From the NCBI GenBank assembly GCA_963777975.1, contig CAVZSO010000008.1, positions 1-64,000 of the forward strand: a stretch of DNA of 64,000 nucleotides, read 5' to 3'. Below, in pieces: positions 17,791 to 28,580 of the stretch. Under the pieces are notes generated by a model. That model saw only the letters and a list, made by a program, of their open reading frames with translations. It did no database searches and had not been told where the DNA came from. The translations under genes were made by a program, and so were the position numbers. The stretch is from CSP1-4 sp963777975. Its GTDB lineage: Bacteria > Chloroflexota > Limnocylindria > Limnocylindrales > CSP1-4. Position 1 is the stretch's first letter; the number at the start of each line of letters is the position of its first letter.

Positions 17791-18681
17791 CTAGATCGGG
17801 TCCGCCGCCCTGGGGCAGGAGCCCAGCACACGGACCATCGAGGCCACGCGCCCGAGGGCGGTGATGGCGGCCGCCGTCGCAGGAGCGGCGGCATCGGCGT
17901 CCAGCTCGACCCAGAAGACGTATTCCCAGGCCCGCTCCCGGCTCGGGCGTGACTCGAGCTTGCCCATGTTGAGGTCTGCTGCGGCGAGGATCTCGAGGCA
18001 GCGCACGAGTGAGCCGGGTTCGTTATTCACGGCCAGCACGAGGGTCGTCCGATACCGGTCGTCCGTGGATGGAGTCGAACGCGCGGCGGCTGGGCCGACC
18101 GAGCCGACGACGCCTGGTCGAGCCACGATAAGGAAACGCGTCCGGTTATCCGGCACGGTCTGGATCTCGGCGGCCAGGATGGACAGGCCGAACCGTCCCG
18201 CGGCGCGGGGCGACAGGACGGCGGCGGCACCCCGTTCCTGGCCATCCGCGATGAGCTTGCCGGCGCCGGCCGTGTTGTAGGTCGTCAGCAGGCTCCACGA
18301 TCGCGAGCGAAGAAAGGTCTCGGCCTGACCGAGCGCCTGGACGTGTGAGTAGACGCGCTCGATCGACTCGAGGCGCTCGCCGGGCAGCGCGGCGAGGCAC
18401 AGGTGGACGGGCACGATGACCTCGCCGACGATCGCGAGGTCGTGCTCGAGCAGCAGGTCATACGTTTCCCGGACGGTGCCCTGGACGACGTTCTCGATGG
18501 GCACGACGCCGCGCTCGATGGGCGGCTCGGCCGAGCCGTCGTCGGGCCGCCGACCAGCCACCACGGCCTCGAAGACCTCCCGGAATCCCGGCACCGGGAT
18601 CGGCTGAGCGCTGGCATCGAACGCCAGCACGGCGTCTTCGGCGAAGGCGCCCGGTTCCCCGGAATAGGCGTAGCGGGTCAT
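17791..18681 (-). CDS. pheA: Prephenate dehydratase
   Basis: A 296-residue monofunctional enzyme converting prephenate to phenylpyruvate in phenylalanine synthesis. The catalytic domain opens Y-A-Y-S-G-E-P-G-A-F-A-E-D-A and contains V-V-P-I-E-N-V-V-Q-G, N-T-A-G-A-G-K-L and the T-R-F loop (N-R-T-R-F-L-I-V-A). The C-terminal ACT domain carries L-E-S-R-P-S-R, the phenylalanine-binding signature, so feedback inhibition by Phe is expected. No chorismate mutase domain is present. It stands alone on the minus strand, convergent with the SH3 protein. Confidence 0.93.
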   Translation of the reverse strand: MTRYAYSGEPGAFAEDAVLAFDASAQPIPVPGFREVFEAVVAGRRPDDGSAEPPIERGVVPIENVVQGTVRETYDLLLEHDLAIVGEVIVPVHLCLAALPGERLESIERVYSHVQALGQAETFLRSRSWSLLTTYNTAGAGKLIADGQERGAAAVLSPRAAGRFGLSILAAEIQTVPDNRTRFLIVARPGVVGSVGPAAARSTPSTDDRYRTTLVLAVNNEPGSLVRCLEILAAADLNMGKLESRPSRERAWEYVFWVELDADAAAPATAAAITALGRVASMVRVLGSCPRAADPI

Positions 18682-18921
18682 GTCATCCGGAGTCTAGCGG
18701 CGCTCGGTGGGCGCAACGGCAGGCCGCTGGGACTCGGCCGACGGCCGCGGCGGCACCTCCCGCCTGTATCGCACGAGCTGCCTGAGGCGATGCATCCGGG
18801 TCGGCGCCGGTGCCGTCGTCAGGCGTATCCTCCACCCTCCGAGAGGCGACCTCGTGCGAGACCGCGGCGGGTCAACAGGAGGACGACGTGCGCTCCGGAT
18901 CGCCCGGTCGTCTTCCTGATC

Positions 18922-19035
18922 ATGAAATGGGTCGTCCGGCCCGCGCCAGACCCGGAGATGAAGGATTGCCCGTTCTGCAAGGAAGCCGTGCTGGCCGACG
19001 CCACCCGCTGCAGGTACTGCGGCAGCGAGATCTGA
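18922..19035 (+). CDS. Small zinc-ribbon protein, 37 aa
   Basis: A very short frame with a clean C-P-F-C ... C-R-Y-C zinc ribbon (spacing C-x2-C-x10-C-x2-C) ending in G-S-E-I. This 25-residue module is widespread as a tail or stand-alone small protein. ATG 18922 has no ribosome site; a strong AGGAGG (18877-18882) precedes a GTG at 18888 that is in another frame, so a lost base between 18890 and 18920 could hide a ~48-residue protein. The role is unknown. The rest of the gap 18682-18876 shows nothing recognisable. Confidence 0.5.
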   Translation: MKWVVRPAPDPEMKDCPFCKEAVLADATRCRYCGSEI

Positions 19036-19140
19036 GCACGAACGACGCCGCGGCTCGACTCTGCCGCGGACACCCAGCCCGATGTGGCGCCGATGGCGCC
19101 GGGAACCGGGGGATCAGCCGGGGGGCGAAGGGAGATCGAG

Positions 19141-19545
19141 ATGCGGATCGACGAGGTCGAGGGCATCGGCGCCGCTCATGCGGCGAAGCTCGGTGAGGTT
19201 GGCATCAACACCACCGACGACTTGATCATGGCCGCCGCCAGTGCGGCTGGTCGAGACAAGGTCGCGGGCATGACCGGAATCAGCGCGGGGCAGCTGCTCA
19301 AGTGGGTCAATCACGTCGACCTGATGCGGATCGACGGCGTCGGGCCCGAGTACGCGGAGCTGCTCGAAGCGGCCGGCGTCGACTCACCCGCCGAGCTGGC
19401 CCAGCGCAACGCGGCCAACCTGGCGCAGACCTTCCAGGAGATCGATGCCGCTCGTCCGAACTGGGTGAGGCGGGTGCCATCCGAGGCCACGGTCGCCGGC
19501 TGGATCGCCAGCGCAGCTGCGATGGAGAAGGTCGTCAGCCACTGA
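19141..19545 (+). CDS. DUF4332 domain protein (helix-hairpin-helix-like)
   Basis: 134 residues from ATG 19141, with a good ribosome site (gaaggga about 6 nt upstream). The protein has two helix-hairpin-helix-like halves: V-E-G-I-G-A-A-H-A-A-K-L and later I-D-G-V-G-P-E-Y-A-E-L-L, matching the DUF4332 pattern. Such folds often bind DNA or act as small scaffolds; no catalytic residues are visible. The nearest same-strand neighbour is the small zinc ribbon 105 bp upstream. A nucleic-acid role is a guess from the fold. Confidence 0.75.
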   Translation: MRIDEVEGIGAAHAAKLGEVGINTTDDLIMAAASAAGRDKVAGMTGISAGQLLKWVNHVDLMRIDGVGPEYAELLEAAGVDSPAELAQRNAANLAQTFQEIDAARPNWVRRVPSEATVAGWIASAAAMEKVVSH

Positions 19546-19608
19546 CCGTCGGCAGCATCTGACCGCGGCCGCGGCCCGAGGCTGGTGCGCGGCCGCCTCG
19601 AGTTGCCC

Positions 19609-20144
19609 TCAGCGCTCGAACCAGGCGGTCGTGTCGTGCCTGGCGGCGTCCTCGTCGAACTCCGTCGAGGCTGCCGCGTCGCCGGGCTCGGTGGTCGTGC
19701 GGGCACGGTTCCCAGCCGCATCGGTGGCACCTGCCCAGTGCGCCTCCGCCAGCAGGTCGTTGATCGCCTCGATGTAGGCCTCGACCGAGGCCGCGATGAT
19801 GTTCGGCGAGGTCGACGTGCCCTCGTACGCGCCCTCGGCTCGGGCGCCCTCGGCGCCGGCCGGTGGCGCGAGTCGGCAGGTCACCCGACCTTCAGCGTCG
19901 GGACCCTCGGCAAGGGCGTGGACGTCGTAGCCGATGAGCCGCGGGTGGCCCGTCAGCACGCCCGCCAGGGCCGAATCGACGGCTCCGAACAGCGCGTCGA
20001 CGGCGCCGTTGCCTTCGGCCGTGGCCTCCCAGCGGTGATCGCCGCTCTCGAGCACGACGACGCCGCGACTCTGCACGTTCGACCCGGTCGTGCAGCTCCA
20101 CCGCGCGAGGTGGATCCGTTGCGTCTCGACAGCAGAGTCGCTCA

Positions 20145-20148
<4 letters not shown>
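19609..20148 (-). CDS. Free-standing LeuA-type regulatory (dimerisation/allosteric) domain
   Basis: A 179-residue protein with no catalytic barrel. Its first ~140 residues align by eye with the C-terminal regulatory domain of the leuA product three genes upstream: both have E-G-N/A-G-N-G plus A-V-D-A-L-F-G-A-V-D and S-x-N-I-I-x-A-S-x-E-x-Y-I/V. In IPMS and citramalate synthases this domain binds the end-product amino acid. The tail (~40 residues) is acidic and disordered. The ATG overlaps the cimA stop (ATGA), so it is translationally coupled. It may act in trans on CimA or LeuA; that is inference. A partial gene duplication is the simplest origin. Confidence 0.75.
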
Positions 20149-21781
<1,633 letters not shown>

Positions 21782-21785
<4 letters not shown>

Positions 21786-23014
21786 GGGGCGGCTCCGGCG
21801 GTGGTCGGCTGGGCCAGGTGGTCGATCACGGCACCTGCGAAGGCGACGGTCCCGGCCGCTGTGATGGCCGGTGTCCGAGCATTCGACGGGGCTTGTTTCG
21901 CGCTCGCCGCGGACTCGGAGGCGGGCATCAGGTCCGGCGTCCGCCAGCCGTCCCGGAGGGCGCCGCGGACGGCGCGCTCGACGAGGGCCGCGGCATCCGC
22001 GCGGCCGAATGACCAGCGCAGCATCATCGCGCCGGACAGGATGGCGCCGATCGGGTTGGCCTTGTCCTGACCGGCGATGTCGGGCGCAGAGCCGTGGACC
22101 GGCTCGTAGAGGCCGAACAGGCCGTGGGCGGTGCGACGCTCGCCGATGGAGGCGGACGGCAGCATGCCCAGTGAGCCCGCCAAGACCGACGCCTCGTCAC
22201 TGAGGATGTCGCCGAAGAGGTTCTCGGTCACGACGACGTCGAAGGCAGCCGGGTGCTGGATGAGCAGCATGGCCGCCGAATCGACGAGACGATGCTCGAC
22301 CATGACCTTCGGGAACTCCGGACGCAGCTCGTCGACGACCTTGCGCCAGAGGCGGGAGGTGGCCAGGACGTTGGCCTTGTCGACGCTCGTCAACCGGCCC
22401 CGGCGATCCTGCGCGAGCCCGAACGCCAGACGCACGACGCGCCGGATCTCGGCCTCGGTGTAGACCAGCGTATCGACCGCCGACCGGCCATCGGGTGTCG
22501 CACGCTCCTCTGATGGTCGGCCGAAATACAGGCCGCCGGTCAGCTCCCGGACGATGAGCAGGTCGACGCCGCGCAGCAACGTCGGTCGCACCGGCGAGGC
22601 GGTCACCAGAGCCGGCTCGACCGTCACCGGCCGCAGGTTGGCGTACAGGCCCAGGCCGCCCCGAAGCGCGAAGAGCGCCTGCTCGGGACGGACGGCCGCC
22701 GCAGGATCGTCCCACTTGGGGCCACCGATGGCGCCGAGGTAGACAGCGTCGGCGGCGGCGCAGACGGCCAGGTCCTCATCCCGGATCGATACCCCGTAGT
22801 CGTCGATGGCCCGCCCGCCGACGATCAGCTCGCGCCATTCGAAGGCGAAGCCCATCGCGACACCCACCGCATCGAGCACCCGGCGACCGGCCGCGATGAC
22901 CTCGGGTCCGATGCCATCACCAGGGATGGCCACGACTCGGTAGGTCGGAGCGGATCGCTGGGCTTCTGGGTCGCCGGCCATGTCCCATGCCGACCGCGGC
23001 TCGCCGGCGGTCAT
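21782..23014 (-). CDS. leuB: 3-isopropylmalate dehydrogenase
   Basis: ~410 residues, oxidising 3-isopropylmalate with NAD+. Seen are I-P-G-D-G-I-G-P-E-V, G-A-I-G-G-P-K-W, L-R-P-V (R-rich substrate site), V-R-E-L-T-G-G-L-Y-F-G, and D-x2-L-S-D-E-A-S (metal Asp residues) with G-S-A-P-D-I-A-G-Q-D-K-A-N-P. The ATG at 23014 overlaps the leuA stop (ATGA). A ~30-residue Ala-rich insert near the C-terminus (A-S-E-S-A-A-S-A-K-Q-A) is longer than usual. The same chain may also act on citramalate-derived 3-methylmalate in isoleucine synthesis. Confidence 0.93.
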
Positions 23015-24609
23015 GCCCTGACCTCGCGCACGACCGCGTCGCGCAGCTTGTTGAGGGCCGAGACGTAGCCCTCCAACGAGGCCTCGATGATGTTCGTCGA
23101 TAAGCCGTGGCCGGTCCCGATGGGGCCGTCCTCGCCGTCGCTCGAGCGACGGCAACGCACGAGCACGTTGCCCTGCGCGTCCTCGCCCGCCGTGACCGCC
23201 CGGATCTCGTACTCGATGAGCACCGGGTGCCAGCCCAGGATCGGCTGGACCGCCGCATCGACGGCGCCGAAGAGCGCGTCGACCGGGCCGTTGCCGGCGC
23301 CCTCGGCGGTCTCCGTCCGCGCGGATGTGGCCAGTGAGACGCTGCCCTGCGAGCGGCCGCCGTGGCTGGAGGTGACGCTCCAGCCGGTCAGCTCGATGTT
23401 GCCCGCGGCTGTCGGCGATGCCTCTGCTGCCTGCTGTTCGATGAGCGCCAGCAGGTCGTTGTCGGTGACGTCCTTCTTGGCGTCGGCCAGCGCCACGACC
23501 TGACGATAGATGTCGTCGAGCGCCGGGCCTTCGATCTCATGCCCAAGCTGGCGCAGCTTGCCCTGCAGGCCGCGCCGCCCGGAGAGCTTGCCGATCGAGA
23601 GCGTCGAGCCGCTCAAGCCGACCGACTGCGGGGTCATGATCTCGTACGTCAGTGGATTCTTGAGCACACCGTCCTGGTGGATGCCCGACTCGTGGGCGAA
23701 GGCATTGCCGCCGACGACGGCCTTGTTGGGCTGGACCACGAAGCCGGTCAGGTAGCTGACCAGGCGACTGGCGGCGGTGATCTGTTCCGTGGCCACACGG
23801 CTGGCGAGGTCGGGGAACTGGGTCGGCCGCGTGCGCAACGACATGACGACCTCTTCGAGCGACGCGTTGCCGGCCCGTTCGCCGAGGCCGTTGATGGTCA
23901 CCTCGACCTGCCGCGCGCCGGCCTGGACGGCGGCCAGCGTGTTGGCCGTGGCCAGGCCGAGGTCGTTGTGGCAGTGGACACTGACGACGGCGCCGCTGCC
24001 CACGCGGTCGACGACCGAGGCGACGAGCGCCCCGAATTCGGCCGGGATGGCATAGCCGACGGTGTCAGGGATGTTGACGGTGGTGGCGCCGGCATCGACG
24101 ACCGCCTCGTAGATGCGGAGCAGGAACTCCGGGTCGGTGCGCGAGGCATCCTCGGCGCTGAACTCGATCTCGGCATCCGGGCCGAGCGCTTTGCGCCCGT
24201 AGCGGACCCATTCCACGGCTGCCGCCAGCGCCTCCTCGCGGGTGGCGCGCAGCTTGTGCTTGAGGTGGATGTCGGAGGTCGCGATGAAGACGTGCAGGTG
24301 CGGCCGTTCGGCGACGCGGATCGCTTCGACCGCTCGCTGCGGGTCGCCGTCGCGGCAGCGCGCCAGCGCGGCCACGGCGACGCCCTTGGTCTCCTTGGCG
24401 ATGCGGTGGACCGCCTCCCAGTCGCCGGGTGAGGCGGCCGGAAAGCCGGCCTCGATGACGTCGACGTTGAGGCGCACGAGCTGGCGGGCGACCTCGAGCT
24501 TCTCCTCGGCCGTGAGGCCCGCGCCTGGCGCCTGCTCACCATCGCGCAGCGTGGTATCGAAGACGCGGACGCGCCTTGGATCCCAACCAGCGGGTCCTGG
24601 CCCGCTCAT
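23011..24609 (-). CDS. leuA: 2-isopropylmalate synthase
   Basis: A 532-residue enzyme committing to leucine synthesis from 2-oxoisovalerate and acetyl-CoA. It has D-T-T-L-R-D-G-E-Q-A-P-G, I-E-A-G-F-P-A-A-S-P-G-D, the metal motif V-H-C-H-N-D-L-G-L-A-T-A-N, N-G-L-G-E-R-A-G-N, and H-E-S-G-I-H-Q-D-G-V. The C-terminal LeuA-dimer domain keeps G-N-G-P-V-D-A-L-F and S-T-N-I-I-E-A-S, so leucine feedback is expected. It lies 28 bp after ilvC and overlaps leuB by 4 bp. Confidence 0.95.
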   Translation of the reverse strand: MSGPGPAGWDPRRVRVFDTTLRDGEQAPGAGLTAEEKLEVARQLVRLNVDVIEAGFPAASPGDWEAVHRIAKETKGVAVAALARCRDGDPQRAVEAIRVAERPHLHVFIATSDIHLKHKLRATREEALAAAVEWVRYGRKALGPDAEIEFSAEDASRTDPEFLLRIYEAVVDAGATTVNIPDTVGYAIPAEFGALVASVVDRVGSGAVVSVHCHNDLGLATANTLAAVQAGARQVEVTINGLGERAGNASLEEVVMSLRTRPTQFPDLASRVATEQITAASRLVSYLTGFVVQPNKAVVGGNAFAHESGIHQDGVLKNPLTYEIMTPQSVGLSGSTLSIGKLSGRRGLQGKLRQLGHEIEGPALDDIYRQVVALADAKKDVTDNDLLALIEQQAAEASPTAAGNIELTGWSVTSSHGGRSQGSVSLATSARTETAEGAGNGPVDALFGAVDAAVQPILGWHPVLIEYEIRAVTAGEDAQGNVLVRCRRSSDGEDGPIGTGHGLSTNIIEASLEGYVSALNKLRDAVVREVRA

Positions 24610-24637
24610 CGCTGATCACCGCGCCCGTATCGTGTCA

Positions 24638-25690
24638 TCAGTGTCCCGCTGCCGAGCCGGTGGCCGATGCCTGGGCCTGTCCAGCCGTCACCTCGACCGG
24701 GTTGAGCCAGCGCATCTGGCGGCGCAGCTCGGCGCCGACCTGCTCGATCTGGTGATCCTGGTCCGCCTGGCGCATGCGCAGGAACTCCGCCTTGCCCGAC
24801 TCGTTCTCGGCGATCCAGCGAGCGGCGAACGTGCCGTCCTGGATCTCGGCGAGCACCTTGCGCATGGTCTGCCGGACGTGGTCGTCGATGATCCGCGGCC
24901 CGGACACGTAATCCCCGAACTCGGCCGTGTCGCTGACGCTGAAGCGCATGAAGTTGAGGCCGCCGCGATAGAGCAGGTCGACGATCAGCTTCAGCTCGTG
25001 CATCGTCTCGAAGTAGGCCAGCTCCGGCTGGTAGCCGGCCTCGACGAGCGTCTCGAAGGCCATCTTGACCAGCGACGCCGTCCCGCCACAGAGGACCGAC
25101 TGCTCACCGAAGAGGTCGGTCTCCGTCTCCTCGGCGAACGTCGTCTCGAGGACGCCGGCGCGGGTGCAGCCGAGGGCCCGGGCGTAGGCCAGCGTGCGAG
25201 CCCGAGCCGTGCCGCTGTCATCGCGATGGACGGCGAAGAGCGCGGGCACACCGCCACCCTCCACGTAGACGGAGCGGACCAGGTGGCCGGGGCCTTTGGG
25301 CGCGACCATGCCGACGTCGATGCCGGCCGGCGGATCGATGCGCTTGAAGTGGATGTTGAAGCCGTGCGCGAACATGAGCAGCGTGCCCGGCCGGAGATGC
25401 GGCGCGATCTCGGCGTCATAGACTGCTTTCTGCTCGGTGTCGGGGACCAGGATCATGACCGCGTCGGCGGTCGCGACGGCCTCGGCCACGGTCGCCACCC
25501 GAAGTCCCGCCTCGGCAGCCAGCGCGCGACTCTTGGACGTCTCCTTGAGCCCGATCACGACGTCGACGCCGGAGTCGCGCAGGTTGAGCGCGTGGGCGTG
25601 GCCCTGGCTGCCATAACCGATGATGGCGACGGTCCGGCCGGCCAGCGCCGAGGCATCCGCGTCGGCGTCGTAGTACATGCGTGCGCCCAT
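24638..25690 (-). CDS. ilvC: Ketol-acid reductoisomerase
   Basis: A 350-residue class I enzyme converting acetolactate or acetohydroxybutyrate to the dihydroxy acid. The Rossmann motif is I-G-Y-G-S-Q-G-H-A-H-A; the coenzyme loop reads G-L-K-E-T-S-K-S. The knotted C-terminal domain has F-G-E-Q-S-V-L-C-G-G, E-T-L-V-E-A-G-Y-Q-P-E and F-x-E-T-M-H-E-L-K-L, which carry the two metal sites. The tail beyond L-N-P-V-E-V is Ala/Gln-rich. The ATG shares one base with the ilvN stop (TGATG). Confidence 0.95.
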   Translation of the reverse strand: MGARMYYDADADASALAGRTVAIIGYGSQGHAHALNLRDSGVDVVIGLKETSKSRALAAEAGLRVATVAEAVATADAVMILVPDTEQKAVYDAEIAPHLRPGTLLMFAHGFNIHFKRIDPPAGIDVGMVAPKGPGHLVRSVYVEGGGVPALFAVHRDDSGTARARTLAYARALGCTRAGVLETTFAEETETDLFGEQSVLCGGTASLVKMAFETLVEAGYQPELAYFETMHELKLIVDLLYRGGLNFMRFSVSDTAEFGDYVSGPRIIDDHVRQTMRKVLAEIQDGTFAARWIAENESGKAEFLRMRQADQDHQIEQVGAELRRQMRWLNPVEVTAGQAQASATGSAAGH

Positions 25691-26262
25691 CAGACCTTCT
25701 CCTCGAATTCGACGGTCTGGGCGCCGCGCAGCATGACGATGCTGCCGGTCCGGACCAATTCCTTGATGCCGAACGGGGTGACCAGCTCGACCAGGCGGTC
25801 GATCTCGTCTTCCATGCCCGTCGCCTCGACGATGACCGAGTCGGCCGCCAGGTCGACGACCCGTCCCTTGTAGAGCTCGACGATGGTCACGATCTCGGCT
25901 CGATTGGTGTTCGTCGCGCGGACCTTGATGAGCGCCAGCTCGTGCTCGACGCGCCGCTCGGAGGTCACGTCCTGGACCTTGAGCACGTCGATCAGCCGGT
26001 AGAGCTGCTTGCTGACCTGTTCGACACCATAGTCGTCGCCGCGCAGCGTGATCGTCATCCGGCTCACGTCCGGGTTCTCGGTGTGGCCGACGGCCAGCGA
26101 CTCGATGTTGAAGTTGCGCGCCCGCATCAGGCTCGCGACGCGGTTCAGGACGCCGGGCCGGTTGTTGACGATGGCGACCAGGACGTGACGCCGGCTCTCG
26201 CCGCTGCCCGGCACATATCGGGCGGCCGGCGCCTCAGGACGAGCGCCGTCGGTGTCGCTCAT
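25690..26262 (-). CDS. ilvN: Acetolactate synthase small (regulatory) subunit
   Basis: 190 residues with an N-terminal ACT domain (H-V-L-V-A-I-V-N-N-R-P-G-V-L-N-R-V, then F-N-I-E-S-L-A-V-G) and the C-terminal ALS_ss_C domain ending F-G-I-K-E-L-V-R-T-G. It binds the catalytic subunit and gives valine feedback. The ATG overlaps the ilvB stop by 4 bp (ATGA). The N-terminal ~25 residues before the ACT domain are an extension and are probably disordered. Confidence 0.93.
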   Translation of the reverse strand: MSDTDGARPEAPAARYVPGSGESRRHVLVAIVNNRPGVLNRVASLMRARNFNIESLAVGHTENPDVSRMTITLRGDDYGVEQVSKQLYRLIDVLKVQDVTSERRVEHELALIKVRATNTNRAEIVTIVELYKGRVVDLAADSVIVEATGMEDEIDRLVELVTPFGIKELVRTGSIVMLRGAQTVEFEEKV

Positions 26263-28094
26263 TCGTCGGCACCGCCCCACTTCTCGATGAGGTCGGAGAG
26301 GCCCTTGCCGGCCGGCATCATGGGGAAGACGTTCTGCTCCTCGGCGATCTCGAACCAGACCAGGGCCGGGCCATCGACCGCCTGGGCGGCGCGGATCGCG
26401 TCATCGACCTGGTCTGGCGCGGTGGCCTTGAAGGCCGGGATGCCGTAGGCCTCGCAGAGCTTCAGGTAGTCGGGCCCGAAGAGGCTCGCGGAGTGGTAGT
26501 TGCCGCCATAGATGATCTCTTGCCACTGGCGGATCATGCCCAGCTTCTTGTTGTCCATGAGCGCGACCTTGACCGGGATGCGGTCCTGGACGAGCGTCGC
26601 CAGCTCCTGGAGCGTCATCTGGAAGCCGCCGTCACCGGCGATGGCCCACGTCTCCTTGTCCGGCCGGCCGAGCGCCGCGCCCATGCCGGCCGGCATCGAG
26701 TAGCCCATGGTGCCCAGCCCACCGGAGCTGAGGTGCGAGTTCGGCCGGCGGAAGTGCGCGTAGCGTGCCAGCCACATCTGGTTCTGGCCGACGTCGGCGA
26801 TGAGCGTCGCGTCGTGGTTCGTGAGCTCGCCGATGCGCTGGATGACGAAGTCGGCGCTGAGCAGGCCGTCGCGCCAGGCACCGGAGCCGTGCCACGACGA
26901 GCTCTCCGACTCGCGGCGCCACTCGGCCAGCTCGGCGAAGTAGGCGTCGCGCTCCTCGCGACGTCGTTCGGCGACCAGCGGGGTCAGGGCGCGCAGGACA
27001 CGCCCGACATCGCCCACGATGGGCACGTCGACGGCCACGTTCTTGCCGATCTCGCTGGGGTCGATGTCGACGTGGATGATCCGGGCACCGGGGGCGTAGG
27101 TGCTGACCTTGCCGGTCACGCGGTCGTCGAAGCGCATACCGAGGGCGATGAGCAGGTCGGCCGACTGGATGGCCTTGTTGACGTGCTTCCAGCCGTGCAT
27201 GCCCATGTAGCCATAGCTGAGCGGATGCGTCTCGTCGATACCACCGATGCCAAGCAGGGTGTGGGCGACGGGGATCTGCGTCTTCTCGGCGAAGGCCCGC
27301 AGGTCGTCCCAGGCCTCGGCGACCAGGACGCCGTGGCCGGCCAGGATGACCGGCCGTCGAGCGTGGTCGATCTCGCGCGCGGCCGTCTTGAGCTGCTTGG
27401 GATGGCCGTCGAAGTTGGGCTTGAAGCCCGGCAGCCCGGCCGAGACCTCCTCCTCGCTGGGGTGCGGCGCGGTCGTCTCCTGCTGCAATGCGTCCTTGGT
27501 GATGTCGACGTGGACCGGGCCGGGGCGTCCGGTGCGGGCGATGTGGAAGGCCTCGGCCAGGACACGCGGCAGCTCGTCGGCGTCGCGCACCAGGTAGTTG
27601 TGCTTGGTCATCGGCAGCGTGATGCCGGTGATGTCGATCTCCTGGAAGGCGTCCTTGCCGATGAGCGCCGCGGGCACGTTGCCGGTGATGGCGACGACCG
27701 GGATGGAGTCGAGCTGCGACGTCGCCAGGCCGGTCACCAGGTTCGTGGCACCGGGACCCGAGGTGCCCATGCAGACCCCGACCTTGCCCGTCGCGCGCGC
27801 GTAGCCATCGGCGGCGTGGGCCGCGCCCTGCTCGTGGCGGACGAGGACGTGGCGCAGGTCCGGGTAGTCGCCGAGCACGTCATACAGCGGCAGGATGACG
27901 CCGCCGGGATAGCCGAACAGGACGTCGGCGCCCTGACGGAGGAGCGCCTCGAGCACGACGTCGGCGCCGATCCTGGTCCGGCCGCGCGGCTTGGCCTCGT
28001 GGAGCATCTGCGTGCGCGCACGCTCGACGTCCTTGGCGGCCTTGGTGCCGGCGGCCGGCACGTGTCGGCCGGTCGGGCCCTTCGTCATGGTCAT
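26259..28094 (-). CDS. ilvB: Acetolactate synthase large subunit
   Basis: ~611 residues, the catalytic ThDP/FAD subunit making acetolactate and acetohydroxybutyrate. Seen are F-G-Y-P-G-G, the catalytic Glu in V-R-H-E-Q-G-A-A-H-A-A, T-S-G-P-G-A-T-N-L-V-T-G, the ThDP motif G-D-G-G-F-Q-M-T and D-N-K-K-L-G-M-I-R-Q-W-Q. Starts at 28094 and 28088 (M-T-M-T) are both reasonable; GGAGG lies about 14 nt upstream of the first. It is the first structural gene of the ilv-leu operon and follows a leader with a terminator hairpin. The ~45 residues before the PYR domain are a basic extension. Confidence 0.94.
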   Translation of the reverse strand: MTMTKGPTGRHVPAAGTKAAKDVERARTQMLHEAKPRGRTRIGADVVLEALLRQGADVLFGYPGGVILPLYDVLGDYPDLRHVLVRHEQGAAHAADGYARATGKVGVCMGTSGPGATNLVTGLATSQLDSIPVVAITGNVPAALIGKDAFQEIDITGITLPMTKHNYLVRDADELPRVLAEAFHIARTGRPGPVHVDITKDALQQETTAPHPSEEEVSAGLPGFKPNFDGHPKQLKTAAREIDHARRPVILAGHGVLVAEAWDDLRAFAEKTQIPVAHTLLGIGGIDETHPLSYGYMGMHGWKHVNKAIQSADLLIALGMRFDDRVTGKVSTYAPGARIIHVDIDPSEIGKNVAVDVPIVGDVGRVLRALTPLVAERRREERDAYFAELAEWRRESESSSWHGSGAWRDGLLSADFVIQRIGELTNHDATLIADVGQNQMWLARYAHFRRPNSHLSSGGLGTMGYSMPAGMGAALGRPDKETWAIAGDGGFQMTLQELATLVQDRIPVKVALMDNKKLGMIRQWQEIIYGGNYHSASLFGPDYLKLCEAYGIPAFKATAPDQVDDAIRAAQAVDGPALVWFEIAEEQNVFPMMPAGKGLSDLIEKWGGADE

Positions 28095-28134
28095 CGCTCG
28101 GTCGTTCGCCTCCGTGGTGGCTGCTGGTGGCAGC

Positions 28135-28162
28135 AAAAGACCCCCGCCTCCCGGCGAGGGTC
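28135..28162 (-). terminator. Intrinsic terminator/attenuator before ilvB
   Basis: On the minus strand gaccctcgcc (28162-28153) pairs with ggcgggggtc (28148-28139) around a GGGA loop with a single mismatch, and four T's (28138-28135) follow. It lies 40 bp before the ilvB start and after a small Leu/Val/Ile-rich frame, exactly where an attenuator would sit. It is one of the few hairpins in the window with a T-tract. Confidence 0.7.
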
Positions 28163-28233
28163 CCGTGGGTCCTGACGTGGTGCCGTCGCTAGCGGCGTTC
28201 TCCTCGTCTCCCTCCGGGCTCCCGCCGGGAGCC
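28150..28233 (-). promoter_or_regulatory. Candidate alternative RNA structures of an ilv attenuator
   Basis: Three elements lie in transcript order. A perfect 7-bp hairpin with a 3-nt loop (28233-28217) overlaps the end of the Leu/Val/Ile codon run. The segment CCCGGAGGG (28218-28210) can pair with CCCT-cg-CCGGG (28160-28150), leaving a 2-nt bulge. That pairing would remove three bases of the terminator's 5' arm and block it. A pause hairpin, antiterminator and terminator arrangement is inferred by hand; folding energies were not computed and GC-rich DNA gives chance pairings. Confidence 0.4.
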
Positions 28234-28401
28234 GGTAATGAGGCCGATCAGGCCAACAAGGCCGAGGCCGACGAGTCGAAGGAGATCGCGCACTGAGAGG
28301 TCATCGGCAGGAAGCGTGTCGCGGTAGCGGACCGGCACGCGGCGGCCGTCCGACGTCACGACGACGGCGACCAGATCCTTGCCGGTGTTCCCCTGACCCA
28401 C
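28189..28401 (-). CDS. Small membrane protein or ilv leader peptide, 70 aa
   Basis: GTG start at 28401 with GGGAGA 6 nt upstream. The protein begins with a soluble part (V-A-V-V-V-T-S-D-G-R-R-V-P-V-R-Y) and then a hydrophobic L-V-G-L-G-L-V-G-L-I-G-L-I run, ending basic (G-S-R-R-E-P-G-G-R-R). It could be a genuine small membrane protein. The run of Leu, Val and Ile codons directly before two hairpins and ilvB instead suggests that part of it, perhaps from an internal GTG near 28290, is a leader peptide for branched-chain amino-acid control. Both may be true. Confidence 0.5.
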   Translation of the reverse strand: MGQGNTGKDLVAVVVTSDGRRVPVRYRDTLPADDLSVRDLLRLVGLGLVGLIGLITGSRREPGGRRGERR

Positions 28402-28580
28402 GTCATGTCTCCCGGAACGTGCCGTACGTCTCCCGGTACGGTGCGCGGAGTCTAGACCACGTTCATGGCGCTGTCCACCACCGCCGAAGGTCCGCGACCC
28501 TGGCGCCGATGGTCCGCTGCTCGGCGGCGACTGTCGCGCACTCGACAGCAGGGGATGCGCCGCTGCGTACACTGCCCCGG

